A DNA stretch of 64,000 nt, from assembly GCA_944390485.1 (NCBI GenBank), contig CALXPQ010000002.1, forward strand, positions 62,001-126,000. The letters are read 5' to 3'. Made by a program: the position numbers and the translations under genes. The stretch is from Veillonellales bacterium (GTDB taxonomy: Bacteria; Bacillota; Negativicutes; Veillonellales; Dialisteraceae). How positions within the stretch are numbered: the first letter of the stretch is position 1; the number at the start of each line of letters is the position of its first letter. Of the stretch, positions 1 through 10,503 are shown piece after piece. Below the pieces are notes generated by a model. The model did no database searches. It saw nothing but the letters and a program-made list of their open reading frames with translations, and was not told where the DNA came from.

Positions 1-3000
1 CGCTTCGATGGCGCGGGCCAGATCGTTCGACGCGATGGGGCTGAATTTGACGTAGATCTCGCCCACGATGCCGATGCGGGGCCGCCGCTCTTCCGTGAGG
101 AGGGGCAGATGATCGAAGTCGGAGATGAGGCGGGCGAGGTTCTTCGCATAGGCGTGGTAGCTGTGCCCGTGGAGGAGCGCTTCGCCGCACCGCTTCTGCC
201 ACTCCGAGCAGAGCGCCTCGGCGCTGCCCGGCACCTTTTCATAGGGGCGGGTGCGGTAGAGGCACTGCATGAGCGCGTCGCCGTAGATGGTGGCCATGAT
301 GAGCCGCTGGGCGAGCGTCATGGTAATCTGGAAGCCCGGCTGCGGGGAGAGCCCTTCCGTATTGGCGGAAATGACCGGCACCTGCGAGAGGCCCGCTTCG
401 GCGAGCGCCCGCTGGAGGAAGCCCAGATAGTTCGAGGCGCGGCACGCGCCGCCCGTCTGGGAGAGCATGACCGCCGTGCGGGAGAGGTCGTACTCGCCCG
501 ACTGGAGCGCCCGCACGAGGGAGCCGATGGTGATGATCGCCGGATAGCAGGCGTCGTTGTTCACGTAGGACAGGCCCGTGTCGATGTCTTCCTTCACCGG
601 CGGGAGGACCTTCAGCCGGTAGCCCGCGCCGCGGCCCGCCGCTTCGATGAGCGGGAAGTGGATGGGGGACATCTCCGGCACGAGGATGGTGTACGTGTCC
701 TTCATGTCCTTCGTGAAGGCCGCGTGTTCGTAGGGCAGGTCCGGCACGGTATCCCGGTCCTCCTGCATCCGTTCCCGGATGGCCGCCAGGAGAGAGCGCA
801 GGCGGATGCGCACCGCGCCGAGGTTCAGCCCTTCGTCAATCTTGAGGGACGTGTAGAGGCGGCTGCGGAAATTCATGATCTCCTGCACCTGGTCGGTGAC
901 GACCGCATCGAGGCCGCAGCCGAAGGAATTGAGCTCCACCAGCTCGAGATTCGCGTGGCGGGTGACGTAGTCCGCCGCGCGGTAGAGGCGGCCGTGCCAG
1001 GTCCACTGGTTCAGCACGCGCAGGTTCGGCAGGCGGCCCAGAGGAGCCACGCCGTCTTCCGAGAGCACCGCCATGCCGAGCTGGTTGATCAGATCGGGGA
1101 TGCCGTGGTTCGCCGCGGGGTCCACGTGGTACGGCCGGCCGGCGAGGACGATGCCCACGAGGTGTTTCTCCTGGATCTCTTTCAGGACGCGCTTCGTCTC
1201 GGCGAGCAGGTCCGCCCTGTATTGGGCCATTTCTTCCCGCGCCGCTGTGATGGCCTGGAAAATGTCGCCGTAGGGGATGTGGAGCGGGGCCAGCTCTTCC
1301 ACGAGCCGCTTCTGGAGGGCGCTCGCATCGTGGAGCGGCAGGAACGGATGGAGGAAGGGGATGCCCGCTTTCTGGAAGAGCTCGTCCATATTGCCTGCGA
1401 TGGTCTCCGGATAGGACGTGACCATGGGGCACATGTAGTTGTTGTCGTTCTTCTCATCGGGGCCGCGGTCGATGCAGGGGTACCAGATGAAATCGGGCTT
1501 GCGCCGGATGAGGTCCGCGATGTGCGCATGCACCAGCTTCACCGGATAGCATTCCGAATAGGATGGGATGGTCTCCAGCGCGGTGATGGGGATCTGCCGG
1601 ATCTCCGCGCCGGACAGCACCACCCGGAAGCCGAGTTTCGTGAAGAAGGTGAACCAGAAGGGGTAGTCCTCGTACATATTGAGCGCGCGGGGGATGCCCA
1701 CGGAGCCGCGGGGGGCCTTCGCCTTCGGCAGCGGCCGGTAGGAGAAGAGGCGCTGGTACTTCCATTCATACATGTTCGGCAGGGTGGAGCGCGGCGCGGA
1801 TTTGCCGGTGAGGGCGATGGACGCGCCCCGCTCGCAGCGGTTGCCGGAGACGACCGCCCGGCCGTCGGAGAAGGTGGTCACCGTGATGAGGCAGTGGTTG
1901 CCGCAGCCGGGGCAGCGGTGCACGTCGGTCTTCATGGTGATGCGGGCGAGCGCTTCCGGCGTGACGAGCGTCGACCGGTGCGTCTCGGGGCAGCGGTCCT
2001 TCGTGATGAGGGCGATGCCGTACGCGCCCATGAGGCCCGCGATGTTCGGGCGGATCACGTCGCGGCCGAGGAGCTTCTCCAGCGCGCGGAGCACCGCGTC
2101 GTTGTAGAACGTGCCGCCCTGCACGACCACTTTGTCGCCCAGCTCAGACACATCGCGGAGGCGCACCACTTTGTACAGCGCGTTCTTGATGACCGAGTAG
2201 GAGAGGCCGGCGGAAATGTCCGCCACGGAGACGCCGTTTTTCTGTGCTTCGCGCACACGGGAATTCATGAAGACCGTGCAGCGGGAGCCCAGGTCCACCG
2301 GGTGCTTCGCCGAGAGGGCGATCTTCGAGAAGGTCTGGATGTCCATGCCGAGGGACTGGGCGAAGGTGTCGAGGAAGGAGCCGCACCCGGAGGAGCACGC
2401 TTCGTTCAGCATGATGCTGTCCACCGCGCCGTCTTTCAGACGGCAGCACTTCATGTCCTGCCCGCCGATGTCGAGCACGGTGGTCACGTCCGGGCAGAAA
2501 TGGCGCGCCGCGCGGTAGTGGGCCATAGTCTCCACTTCGCCCGTGTCCGCGGAGAGCGCTTCCTTGATGAGATTTTCCCCGTAGCCCGTGACGCCCGCGC
2601 CGCAGATGTAGGCGCCCTGCGGGAGCCTGCTGTACAGGTCGGAGATGATGGCTTTCGCGCCGGTGAGCGGATTGCCCTTATTATTGCCGTAATATTCATA
2701 GAGGATGCGGCCGTCCCGGTCGAGGAGCACCGTCTTGATGGTGGTGGACCCCGCGTCGATGCCGAGCCAGCACGGGCCCTCCGCTTCGGAAATGGGGGCG
2801 CGGTCCACGTGGAAGCGGGCATGCCGCTCGCGGAACGCCTGGTATTCGTCTTCCGAAGCGAACAGCGGCTCGAGGCACTTCACCGCGTCCAGATTCGACA
2901 CGTCCGCCTGACGGACGCGCTCCAGCCACGGTTCGAATTCGAACGGCTTGTCGTGCATGGCCGTGAGGGCCGCTCCGATGGCGACGTAGAGCTCGCCGTG

Positions 3001-3729
3001 GTCGGGGACGATCATGTCCTCTTCCTTCATGCCGAGGGTCTGGCGGAAACGCTCCCGCAGGACCGGCTGGAAGGTGAGCGGGCCGCCGAGGAAGACGATC
3101 TTTCCCCGGAGCGGCCGGCCGCAGGTGAGTCCCGAGATGGTCTGGTTCACCACCGACTGGAAGACCGACGCCGCGATATCTTCCTTCGGCGCGCCTTCAT
3201 TGAGCAGCGCCTGGATGTCCGTCTTGGCGAAGACGCCGCACCGGGAGGCGATGGGGTAGATCTGCTTCGCCTTTTCCGCGAGCTGGCCCAGTCCCGGCGC
3301 GTCCGTGGAGAGGAGCGACGCCATGCGGTCGATGAAAGCGCCCGTCCCGCCGGCGCACGCGCCGTTCATGCGCTGGTCCACGCCGTTCCGGAGATAGGTC
3401 ACCTTTTCATCCTCCCCGCCGAGCTCGATGATGGCGTCCGCCTCCGGATTGAACGTGCGCACCGCCTTTGTCTCCGCGAGGATCTCCTGGCAGAAGGGCA
3501 GCTCCATGAAGCGGGCCAGCCCCATGCCGCCGCTGCCGGAAATGGAAGCGGTGATGCGGCACCCCGGGAACTGGCCGCGCATCTCGTCGAGCAGATCCAT
3601 GGTGGCCTTGCGGATATCCGACATATGCCGCACGTACCGGCCGAAGAGAAGCTTCAGATAAGGGGACAGTACGGCGATCTTCACGGTGGTGGAACCGACG
3701 TCGATGCCGACATGGAGTACAGGCTTCAT
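1..3729 (-). CDS. Acyl-CoA dehydratase activase (BcrAD/BadFG/HgdC type) with DUF2229-like C-terminus, partial
   Basis: The reading frame starts with ATG at 3729 and stays open to base 1, so the C-terminus lies outside the window (1243 codons seen). An AAGGAGGT ribosome site sits just upstream of the ATG. The protein has two ASKHA-type ATPase modules. The first phosphate loop (G-I-D-V-G-S-T-T) is at residues 8-15 and the second (G-I-D-A-G-S-T-T) is near residue 320. Each module carries a cysteine motif of the kind that ligates the activator Fe-S cluster (A-C-A-G-G-T-G and A-C-S-S-G-C-G). From about residue 670 it continues into a cysteine-bearing region like that fused to large activases. Known family members use ATP to drive electron transfer to 2-hydroxyacyl-CoA or benzoyl-CoA type dehydratases. 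The partner dehydratase is not in the window, so the substrate is unknown. Confidence 0.88.
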   Translation of the reverse strand, partial: MKPVLHVGIDVGSTTVKIAVLSPYLKLLFGRYVRHMSDIRKATMDLLDEMRGQFPGCRITASISGSGGMGLARFMELPFCQEILAETKAVRTFNPEADAIIELGGEDEKVTYLRNGVDQRMNGACAGGTGAFIDRMASLLSTDAPGLGQLAEKAKQIYPIASRCGVFAKTDIQALLNEGAPKEDIAASVFQSVVNQTISGLTCGRPLRGKIVFLGGPLTFQPVLRERFRQTLGMKEEDMIVPDHGELYVAIGAALTAMHDKPFEFEPWLERVRQADVSNLDAVKCLEPLFASEDEYQAFRERHARFHVDRAPISEAEGPCWLGIDAGSTTIKTVLLDRDGRILYEYYGNNKGNPLTGAKAIISDLYSRLPQGAYICGAGVTGYGENLIKEALSADTGEVETMAHYRAARHFCPDVTTVLDIGGQDMKCCRLKDGAVDSIMLNEACSSGCGSFLDTFAQSLGMDIQTFSKIALSAKHPVDLGSRCTVFMNSRVREAQKNGVSVADISAGLSYSVIKNALYKVVRLRDVSELGDKVVVQGGTFYNDAVLRALEKLLGRDVIRPNIAGLMGAYGIALITKDRCPETHRSTLVTPEALARITMKTDVHRCPGCGNHCLITVTTFSDGRAVVSGNRCERGASIALTGKSAPRSTLPNMYEWKYQRLFSYRPLPKAKAPRGSVGIPRALNMYEDYPFWFTFFTKLGFRVVLSGAEIRQIPITALETIPSYSECYPVKLVHAHIADLIRRKPDFIWYPCIDRGPDEKNDNNYMCPMVTSYPETIAGNMDELFQKAGIPFLHPFLPLHDASALQKRLVEELAPLHIPYGDIFQAITAAREEMAQYRADLLAETKRVLKEIQEKHLVGIVLAGRPYHVDPAANHGIPDLINQLGMAVLSEDGVAPLGRLPNLRVLNQWTWHGRLYRAADYVTRHANLELVELNSFGCGLDAVVTDQVQEIMNFRSRLYTSLKIDEGLNLGAVRIRLRSLLAAIRERMQEDRDTVPDLPYEHAAFTKDMKDTYTILVPEMSPIHFPLIEAAGRGAGYRLKVLPPVKEDIDTGLSYVNNDACYPAIITIGSLVRALQSGEYDLSRTAVMLSQTGGACRASNYLGFLQRALAEAGLSQVPVISANTEGLSPQPGFQITMTLAQRLIMATIYGDALMQCLYRTRPYEKVPGSAEALCSEWQKRCGEALLHGHSYHAYAKNLARLISDFDHLPLLTEERRPRIGIVGEIYVKFSPIASNDLARAIEA

Positions 3730-4104
3730 ATAAAACCTCCTTACCGGGCCCAAAGGACTCGGTTTTCTTTTCTGTTTGCGTCTATTATACTGATAAATTC
3801 CGGCAAATGCCAGATACGCAGGGCCGGATCTGTTTGAATCCGGCGGCGCAGGAAGCGGTCTTCGCGCCGGCTGGCCCGCGGGGTATACAGTAGACTATAC
3901 CGGAAAAATGTACAGAAAAAGGGGAAATCCGGGCACTGCGGCCCTTCACGGAGCGGCGGCCTGGGCCCGCACTGCCGCGCTCTCTGCCATGCGGGAGAGG
4001 AAGGCAGCGTTTGAATTTGAGAGCCGGAAAGAAGGGCGGGAACCGCCTCTTCACCCGGACAGAGTTTAGAATTAACCACTGAAAGATAGAAAAATTTTAG
4101 AATT
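3730..4104. other. Intergenic region, 375 bp, no gene
   Basis: No supported coding sequence. A TATAAT hexamer on the minus strand (plus coordinates 3784-3789) could be the -10 box of the activase gene, but no convincing -35 was found. A short inverted repeat, GGTATA at 3882-3887 with TATACC at 3896-3901, is a possible regulator site. The weak pairing near 4060-4090 is not a convincing terminator for the TetR gene. Confidence 0.5.
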
Positions 4105-4752
4105 TCAGAAATCAGCATCTGCAGACGCCGGGGACGGCGTTTCCGCGTCCCGGGGATTCGGCTTTTCGATGCCCCGGAGGAAGACCTCTACCGCATGGGA
4201 CACATAGGTGCGCTCGTCCGGGAGAACGCGCTTTTCGGCGGCGATGCGGTCCCGGACGGGCGTCGAAATATAATGGAAGTTCACGGTCCCGGCAAGGAGC
4301 AGCACCGCGGAAGGCACATCCAGATCGGGCCGGAACAGCCCTTCCTGCACGCCCCGGGTGAGAGCATGGTCCAGCAGGTCGTAGATCCGGGAGACCGCCG
4401 CTTCGAAGAGGCCGGTCTGTGCCGCCGACGGCGACAGCAGCGCGCGGAAGATGTATTTCAGGAGATGGGGATTTTTCTCGTGGGCGCGGATCGCCCGTTC
4501 CGCATACTCCCTGACCAGCGTCCGCGGGTCCATCGCATCGGCATCCATCGAGAGCAGAGAGGACAGCTCGCTGAGCTGCGCTGCGAGCGCGGCGTCGTAG
4601 AGCCCCTTCTTGCTCCCGAAATAATAGGAAATCATGGAAATATTCACGCCGGCGGCCGCGGTGATATCCCGGAGGGAAACACTGTCGTATCCTTTTTCCG
4701 CAAAAAGCGCGGTCGCCGTCTGAAGGATTCGGTCTCTGCTGTCCTGCTTCAT
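4105..4752 (-). CDS. TetR/AcrR family transcriptional regulator, orphan
   Basis: 215 residues. The start is taken at 4752 because AGGAGG lies 8 bases upstream; an in-frame ATG 13 codons earlier has no such site. The N-terminus is a typical TetR helix-turn-helix (I-L-Q-T-A-T-A-L-F-A-E-K-G-Y, then I-S-Y-Y-F-G-S-K-K-G-L-Y). The remaining part is an alpha-helical ligand and dimer domain. Such proteins normally repress efflux or metabolic genes and release DNA when a small molecule binds. No obvious target gene is adjacent: the activase lies downstream and 700 bp of non-coding DNA lies upstream. The promoter is followed directly by an inverted repeat closely resembling the one at the TetR gene at 33967, suggesting self-repression and possible cross-talk. 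Confidence 0.85.
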   Translation of the reverse strand: MKQDSRDRILQTATALFAEKGYDSVSLRDITAAAGVNISMISYYFGSKKGLYDAALAAQLSELSSLLSMDADAMDPRTLVREYAERAIRAHEKNPHLLKYIFRALLSPSAAQTGLFEAAVSRIYDLLDHALTRGVQEGLFRPDLDVPSAVLLLAGTVNFHYISTPVRDRIAAEKRVLPDERTYVSHAVEVFLRGIEKPNPRDAETPSPASADADF

Positions 4753-4785
4753 GCTGTCTGCCTCCTGGCGTCCCATTTTTAAACC

Positions 4786-4805
4786 AATCAATCATTTGTT
4801 TGATT
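4786..4805. promoter_or_regulatory. Candidate TetR operator
   Basis: AATCAATCATTTGTTTGATT, with AATCA half-sites facing TGATT. It lies immediately downstream of the -10 box of the TetR gene at 4105-4752. Its core, AATCATTTGTTTGA, differs by one base from AATCATTTGATTGA upstream of the other TetR gene (33930-33943). Binding by the TetR protein is inference. Confidence 0.55.
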
Positions 4806-4807
4806 TA

Positions 4808-4836
4808 AGCATACCAGCCTTCCAAAGAAGAGACAA
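4808..4836 (-). promoter_or_regulatory. Candidate promoter of the orphan tetR gene
   Basis: Read on the minus strand: -35 TTGTCT (4831-4836), 17-bp spacer, -10 TATGCT (4808-4813). The candidate operator follows directly. Confidence 0.5.
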
Positions 4837-5485
4837 CCGGTTAAAGAAGCGGAATGCATTTCAAAGGCACTTATCCATGAATCCGGCGCAAAATACTTAG
4901 CGCGTTGGAAAAGCTGCGGACAGATCCCGCGGCGCGGCCTGCGGAGGAAGCATTTCATAGAATGCGTTGAGCCGGCCGGCGGGGGAAGCGGAGACGGCAG
5001 GAGCCGGACCGGCATAGGTGGATTCTTCTTATATAAGGAAAAGTAAATAAAAGGAAGGGGGGCAGAGAAAGTCCGGCAGGAGGACAGGCAGGCGCGGCGC
5101 TTTGGCGGAAAAGTCTGTAGGAGCAGGAAGATAAAAGGCGTAGAGGCCTTTCAAAAAAGAATTTAGAAGGAAGACTTTGCGCCGGGACTTCGCCGGCTGT
5201 TATAGAAAATGGAATTATAAATGGGAAGGGGTATAAAAGAGAGGCATGGAGAGAGGGGCTTCGGCCGGCGAAAAGTCCGCCTCGTGCCCCGGCCCGGGCA
5301 GAAAAAGAAGGCGTGCAGACCGCGGCGGACGAGTCTGAAAAACAGAAAAGAAACACACGGAAACGTGGGAAAAGAAACGCCCGTAAACACGAAGAAAATT
5401 CACTCTGTTTTGTTGACAGCGTTTCAGAGGAATGGTATAGTATTATCGTTGCGTAAGTAGAAGTGCGCATGAAGCAGGTGAAGAG
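4814..5485. other. Intergenic region before the str operon, no gene seen
   Basis: No open frame with codon bias or a ribosome site. From about 5020 to 5400 the plus strand is strikingly purine-rich, with many AAAAG and GGAAG runs. It ends in the strong promoter at 5413. No structured RNA that I recognise is visible. Confidence 0.5.
5413..5441 (+). promoter_or_regulatory. Sigma-A type promoter of the str operon
   Basis: TTGACA at 5413-5418, 17-bp spacer, TATAGT at 5436-5441. It lies 45 bp before the L7Ae-like gene and is the strongest promoter match in the window, as expected for translation genes. Confidence 0.8.
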
Positions 5486-5737
5486 ATGACTTTGGAAGAA
5501 TTGAAAAATTCCTCTTTCGTTGTAGGAATGAAGGAAACCGAGCGGGCCCTCGAAAAGGGAGAGGCGGCCTGCGTATTCATCGCATCGGACTGCGATGAGA
5601 AGATTTCCGGACCGCTCCACGAATCCTGCGAGACCCGCGGCGTGCCGGTCACGGCGGAGTTCACGAAGAAAGAGCTCGGCCGGGCCTGCGGCATCAAAGT
5701 GAAAGCGGCTGCCGCAGCGGTTCTCAGATCCCGGTAA
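5486..5737 (+). CDS. Ribosomal protein L7Ae family, K-turn binding (YbxF/RplGB-like)
   Basis: 83 residues, the usual size of the short bacterial L7Ae-like proteins. These bind kink-turn RNA. In Firmicutes the gene usually sits between rpoC and rpsL; here it still precedes rpsL, but rpoBC are absent and the gene has its own strong promoter. The sequence keeps the family layout: a helical N-terminus, the core V-F-I-A-S-D-C-D, and a C-terminal G-R-A-C-G-I-K-V-K-A-A-A segment. The role in the ribosome is not settled for this family. Confidence 0.85.
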   Translation: MTLEELKNSSFVVGMKETERALEKGEAACVFIASDCDEKISGPLHESCETRGVPVTAEFTKKELGRACGIKVKAAAAAVLRSR

Positions 5738-5803
5738 TATCTTCCGGGGCAAATGCTCCGGAGGATCAATTATAAATCCAACTTTCGGAAGGAGGTGCCT
5801 ATA

Positions 5804-6178
5804 TTGCCGACAATCAATCAGCTGGTCCGCAAAGGAAGAGAGACCCTGGTCTACAAAGCAAAGACCCCGGCTCTGAAACAGTGCCCGCAGAAACGCGGTG
5901 TCTGCACCCGTGTTTATACTGCAACCCCGAAGAAGCCGAACTCCGCTCTTCGTAAAGTTGCCCGTGTACGCCTGACCAACGGAATCGAAGTTTCCGCTTA
6001 CATTCCGGGCGAAGGCCACAACCTGCAGGAACACAGCGTCGTCCTCATCAGAGGCGGCCGTGTCAAGGATCTTCCGGGCGTTCGTTATCACATCATCCGC
6101 GGTGCTCTCGATACCGTAGGCGTCAACGGCCGCAAACAGGGCCGTTCCAAATACGGTGCGAAACGCGACAAGAAATAA
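5804..6178 (+). CDS. rpsL: 30S ribosomal protein S12
   Basis: 124 residues starting at TTG 5804, chosen because GGAGGT at 5791-5796 is correctly spaced and the protein then begins P-T-I-N-Q-L-V-R as S12 should. An upstream ATG at 5753 would add 17 residues absent from the family. S12 lines the decoding centre. Lysines 43 (T-P-K-K-P-N-S) and 88 (R-V-K-D-L-P-G) are the wild-type residues linked to streptomycin sensitivity. Confidence 0.97.
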   Translation: MPTINQLVRKGRETLVYKAKTPALKQCPQKRGVCTRVYTATPKKPNSALRKVARVRLTNGIEVSAYIPGEGHNLQEHSVVLIRGGRVKDLPGVRYHIIRGALDTVGVNGRKQGRSKYGAKRDKK

Positions 6179-6206
6179 TTTTCAAACGTATGTGAATAAC
6201 AGATAG

Positions 6207-6698
<492 letters not shown>

Positions 6699-6719
6699 TT
6701 TTTATAAGGAGAAAAAATC

Positions 6720-8798
6720 GTGGGCAGAGAATTTCCGCTTGAAAAAACAAGAAATATCGGCATCATGGCTCACATCGACGCCGGTAAGACGACGACCACG
6801 GAACGTATCCTGTTCTACACCGGTGTAAACCACAAGATCGGTGAAGTTCATGACGGCGCTGCCACCATGGACTGGATGGCACAGGAGCAGGAACGTGGGA
6901 TTACCATTACATCTGCTGCTACGACCTGCCACTGGAAAGGCTATCGCGTAAATATCATCGATACTCCCGGGCACGTCGATTTCACCGTAGAAGTTGAACG
7001 TTCTCTCCGCGTATTAGACGGCTCTGTAGCTGTATTCAGTGCAAAAGATGGTGTACAGACCCAGTCTGAAACGGTCTGGAGACAGGCCAGCACCTATCAC
7101 GTGCCGCGCATCGCCTTCATCAACAAGATGGATACGGTCGGCGCGAATTTCGAACACGCAGTGCAGACCATGCGCGACCGCCTGCATGCCAATGCGGTGG
7201 CCATGCAGCTGCCGATCGGCAAGGAAAGCACCTTCGTCGGAATCGTCGATCTGCTGACTAGAAAAGCCGAGATCTACAAAGACGATCAGGGCAAGGAAAT
7301 CGAAGTCACGGAAGTCCCGGACGACATGAAAGATGAAGTCGAAGAACTCCGTGAAAAGATCTGCGAAGCCGCGGCGGAAGCCAGCGACGAACTGATGGAA
7401 AAATACCTCGGCGGCGAAGAACTCACCATCGAGGAGATCAAAGAAGCCATCCGTCAGCAGACCATCGACTGCAAGCTGTTCCCGGTCTTCTGCGGCTCCG
7501 CTTACAAGAACAAGGGCATCCAGATGCTGCTCGACGCGGTCCTGGATTACCTCCCGTCCCCGCTGGACGTGCCGCCGGTCAAAGGCACCGATCCGAAGAC
7601 GGAAGAAGAGATCGAACGCCCGGCAGACGACAAGGCTCCGCTCTCCGCTCTCGCATTCAAGATCATGGCTGACCCCTTCGTCGGCAAGCTCGCGTACTTC
7701 CGCGTATATTCCGGCGAAATGCATCAGGGCACCTACGTGCTGAACTCCACCAAAGGCAAGAAGGAACGCGTAGGCCGTATCCTCCAGATGCACGCCAACC
7801 ACCGCAAGGAAATCGATACCGCTTACACCGGCGACATCGCCGCTGCTGTAGGCTTCAAGGATGTCACCACGGGCGATACGCTCTGCGATGAAGAACATCC
7901 GATCATCCTCGAAAAGATGGTCTTCCCGGATCCGGTTATCTCCGTAGCTGTCGAACCGAAGACCAAAGCCGACCAGGAAAAGATGGGCGTCGCTCTCCAG
8001 CGTCTGGCTGAAGAAGATCCGACCTTCCGCGTTCACACGGATCCGGAATCCAATCAGACCATCATTTCCGGCATGGGCGAACTCCACCTCGACATCATCG
8101 TCGACCGCATGAAGCGCGAATTCGGCGTGGACGCGACGGTCGGCAAGCCGCAGGTCGCTTACCGCGAAACCATCCGCAAGGAAGTCGAAGCGGAAGGCAA
8201 GTTCATCCGTCAGACCGGCGGCCACGGCCAGTACGGCCACTGCTGGCTGCGTCTTGAACCGCAGGAACCCGGCACGGGCTTCTCCTTCGAAAACAAGATC
8301 GTCGGCGGCGTCATTCCGAAGGAATTCATCGGACCGGTCCAGGCCGGCGTCGAAGCGGCCATGGAAGACGGCGTAGTCGCCGGCTATCCGATGGTCGATA
8401 TCAAAGTCACCGTATACGACGGCTCCTACCACGATGTCGACTCCTCTGAAATGGCATTCAAGGTCGCAGGCTCCATGGCTTTCAAGGCAGGCGCCAAGAA
8501 AGCGGATCCGGTCCTCCTCGAACCGTACATGAAAGTCGAAGTCGATGTGCCGGAACAGTACATGGGCGACGTCATCGGCGGCCTGAACTCCCGCCGCGGA
8601 CGCATCGACGGCATGGAAACCGAGAACGGCGATTCCAGAATCAGCGGTTTCGTTCCGCTGTCTGAAATGTTCGGTTATGCAACCGATCTCCGCAGCACCA
8701 CGCAGGGCCGCGGCACCTTCACGATGACCTTCGATCACTACGAAGAAGTACCGAAAGCCATTTCCCAGCAGATCACTGAAGAACGCCTGGGCAAATAA
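6720..8798 (+). CDS. fusA: Elongation factor G
   Basis: 692 residues with GTG start at 6720 behind ATAAGGAG. The GTPase P-loop A-H-I-D-A-G-K-T-T is at residues 17-25, followed by the G2 and G3 motifs (R-G-I-T-I and D-T-P-G-H) and N-K-M-D. Full length with all five EF-G domains. It drives ribosomal translocation with GTP and also helps ribosome recycling. The codon choice is that of a highly expressed gene. Confidence 0.98.
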   Translation: MGREFPLEKTRNIGIMAHIDAGKTTTTERILFYTGVNHKIGEVHDGAATMDWMAQEQERGITITSAATTCHWKGYRVNIIDTPGHVDFTVEVERSLRVLDGSVAVFSAKDGVQTQSETVWRQASTYHVPRIAFINKMDTVGANFEHAVQTMRDRLHANAVAMQLPIGKESTFVGIVDLLTRKAEIYKDDQGKEIEVTEVPDDMKDEVEELREKICEAAAEASDELMEKYLGGEELTIEEIKEAIRQQTIDCKLFPVFCGSAYKNKGIQMLLDAVLDYLPSPLDVPPVKGTDPKTEEEIERPADDKAPLSALAFKIMADPFVGKLAYFRVYSGEMHQGTYVLNSTKGKKERVGRILQMHANHRKEIDTAYTGDIAAAVGFKDVTTGDTLCDEEHPIILEKMVFPDPVISVAVEPKTKADQEKMGVALQRLAEEDPTFRVHTDPESNQTIISGMGELHLDIIVDRMKREFGVDATVGKPQVAYRETIRKEVEAEGKFIRQTGGHGQYGHCWLRLEPQEPGTGFSFENKIVGGVIPKEFIGPVQAGVEAAMEDGVVAGYPMVDIKVTVYDGSYHDVDSSEMAFKVAGSMAFKAGAKKADPVLLEPYMKVEVDVPEQYMGDVIGGLNSRRGRIDGMETENGDSRISGFVPLSEMFGYATDLRSTTQGRGTFTMTFDHYEEVPKAISQQITEERLGK

Positions 8799-8816
8799 TT
8801 TTTAGGAGGAATTCAA

Positions 8817-10004
8817 ATGGCAAAAGCACATTATGAAAGAACCAAGCCGCATGTAAACATCGGCACCATCGGTCATGTCGACCACGGCAAGACCACCCTG
8901 ACCGCTGCGATCACCAAGGTCCTGTCCGACGAAGGCATGGCGAACTTCCTCGACTATGCTTCCATCGACAAGGCTCCGGAAGAAAGAGCGCGCGGCATCA
9001 CCATCAACACCGCCACCGTCGAATACGAAACCGAAAACCGCCACTATGCGCACGTCGACTGCCCCGGGCACGCTGACTATGTCAAGAACATGATCACCGG
9101 CGCAGCACAGATGGACGGCGCGATCCTCGTCGTCTCCGCTGCTGACGGCCCGATGCCGCAGACCCGCGAACACATCCTGCTGGCGAAGCAGGTCGGCGTA
9201 CCGGCCATCGTCGTATTCCTGAACAAAGCTGACCAGGTCGACGATCCGGAACTGATCGATCTCGTCGAAATGGAAGTGCGCGATCTGCTCACCGAATACG
9301 GCTATCCGGGCGACGACACCCCGATCATCGTAGGCTCCGCACTGGGCGCTCTGAACGGCGAACCGAAATATGTGCAGGCTGTCAAAGACCTGATGAAAGC
9401 GGTCGACGACTACATCCCGACCCCGGCGCGTGAAACCGACAAGCCGTTCCTGATGCCTGTCGAAGACGTGTTCACAATCACGGGCCGCGGCACCGTAGCG
9501 ACCGGCCGTGTAGAACGCGGCACCGTCAAAGTAGGCGACGCAGCAGAAATCGTCGGTCTGCAGGATGAACCGAGACAGACGGTTGTCACGGGCGTAGAAA
9601 TGTTCCGCAAGATCCTCGACCAGGCCATGGCAGGGGACAACATCGGCACGCTGCTGCGCGGCATCGACCGTAAGGAAATCGAAAGAGGCCAGGTCCTGGC
9701 GAAGCCGGGCAGCGTCCATCCGCACACGGAATTCACGGCTCAGGTGTATGTCCTGACGAAAGACGAAGGCGGCCGTCATACCCCGTTCTTCAACGGCTAT
9801 CGTCCGCAGTTCTTCTTCCGCACGACGGACGTAACGGGCGACATCCAGCTGCCGGAAGGCACTGAAATGTGCATGCCTGGCGATAACATCGAAATGAGCG
9901 TAAAACTCATCACCCCGATCGCCATGGAAGAAGGACAGCGCTTTGCAATCCGCGAAGGCGGCCGTACGGTCGGCGCCGGCGTCGTTGCGAAGATTTCCAA
10001 ATAA
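8817..10004 (+). CDS. tuf: Elongation factor Tu
   Basis: 395 residues, starting 18 bases after fusA ends and preceded by AGGAGG. The P-loop G-H-V-D-H-G-K-T-T is at residues 19-27, with D-C-P-G-H and N-K-A-D following, then two beta-barrel domains. It delivers aminoacyl-tRNA to the ribosomal A site. This is the only tuf copy in the window; a second copy elsewhere cannot be excluded. Confidence 0.98.
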   Translation: MAKAHYERTKPHVNIGTIGHVDHGKTTLTAAITKVLSDEGMANFLDYASIDKAPEERARGITINTATVEYETENRHYAHVDCPGHADYVKNMITGAAQMDGAILVVSAADGPMPQTREHILLAKQVGVPAIVVFLNKADQVDDPELIDLVEMEVRDLLTEYGYPGDDTPIIVGSALGALNGEPKYVQAVKDLMKAVDDYIPTPARETDKPFLMPVEDVFTITGRGTVATGRVERGTVKVGDAAEIVGLQDEPRQTVVTGVEMFRKILDQAMAGDNIGTLLRGIDRKEIERGQVLAKPGSVHPHTEFTAQVYVLTKDEGGRHTPFFNGYRPQFFFRTTDVTGDIQLPEGTEMCMPGDNIEMSVKLITPIAMEEGQRFAIREGGRTVGAGVVAKISK

Positions 10005-10035
10005 TTTCGATTTGAAACAACGCTGATCTCAGCTG

Positions 10036-10086
10036 AAACACACAAGTCCGGAGCGGCTTCGCGGCTGCTCCGCTCTGTTGTGTTTT
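10036..10086 (+). terminator. Terminator-like hairpin between tuf and rpsJ
   Basis: Inner stem GGAGCGGC (10050-10057) with GCTGCTCC (10064-10071), extended by an outer ACACAA/TGTTGTGT pairing and ending in a short T-run. It probably partly separates the str and S10 transcripts. It could also be an attenuator, because no clear promoter follows before rpsJ. Confidence 0.6.
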
Positions 10087-10179
10087 ATATAAAAACTATG
10101 AAGTGGAAGGTGGCCTGCACGGCAGGGGAATTTCCACGGAGCAGTTCATTCCGGAAATGAACGTCAGGAGGTTTATGTA

Positions 10180-10491
10180 ATGTCAAAACAGGAAAAAATC
10201 AGAATTCGTCTGAAGGGCTATGATCACAAAGCTGTCGATCAGAGCGCGGCGAAAATCGTGGAGACCGCGAAGAGAACCGGTTCCAGAGTGTCCGGTCCGA
10301 TTCCGCTGCCGACCGAACGGAACGTATACACCATTCTCCGTTCTCCCCACGTCAATAAAGACAGCCGCGAACAGTTCGAAATGCGCACGCATAAGAGACT
10401 GATCGATATCCTGGATCCGTCCAAGAAGACCGCGGACGCACTGATGAGACTCGAGCTCCCCGCAGGCGTCAGCATTGAAGTAAAAGCGTAA
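10180..10491 (+). CDS. rpsJ: 30S ribosomal protein S10
   Basis: 103 residues, first gene of the S10 operon, with AGGAGG 7 bases upstream. It contains the typical R-I-R-L-K-G-Y-D-H start and the exposed loop around [10 protein letters not shown]. It is a 30S head protein and doubles as NusE in antitermination complexes. It is separated from tuf by a hairpin-bearing 175-bp gap. Confidence 0.97.
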   Translation: MSKQEKIRIRLKGYDHKAVDQSAAKIVETAKRTGSRVSGPIPLPTERNVYTILRSPHVNKDSREQFEMRTHKRLIDILDPSKKTADALMRLELPAGVSIEVKA

Positions 10492-10503
10492 GGAGGTGCG
10501 AAA

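Noticed and set aside
109-3837. A 1242-codon open frame on the plus strand
   Set aside because: It is the antisense shadow of the acyl-CoA dehydratase activase, caused by high GC content. The minus strand shows family motifs and a good ribosome site.
5030-5400. Possible RNase P RNA (GAGAAAGTCCGG resembles its conserved 5' block)
   Set aside because: Only that short block matches. The other conserved RNase P segments and pairing were not found.
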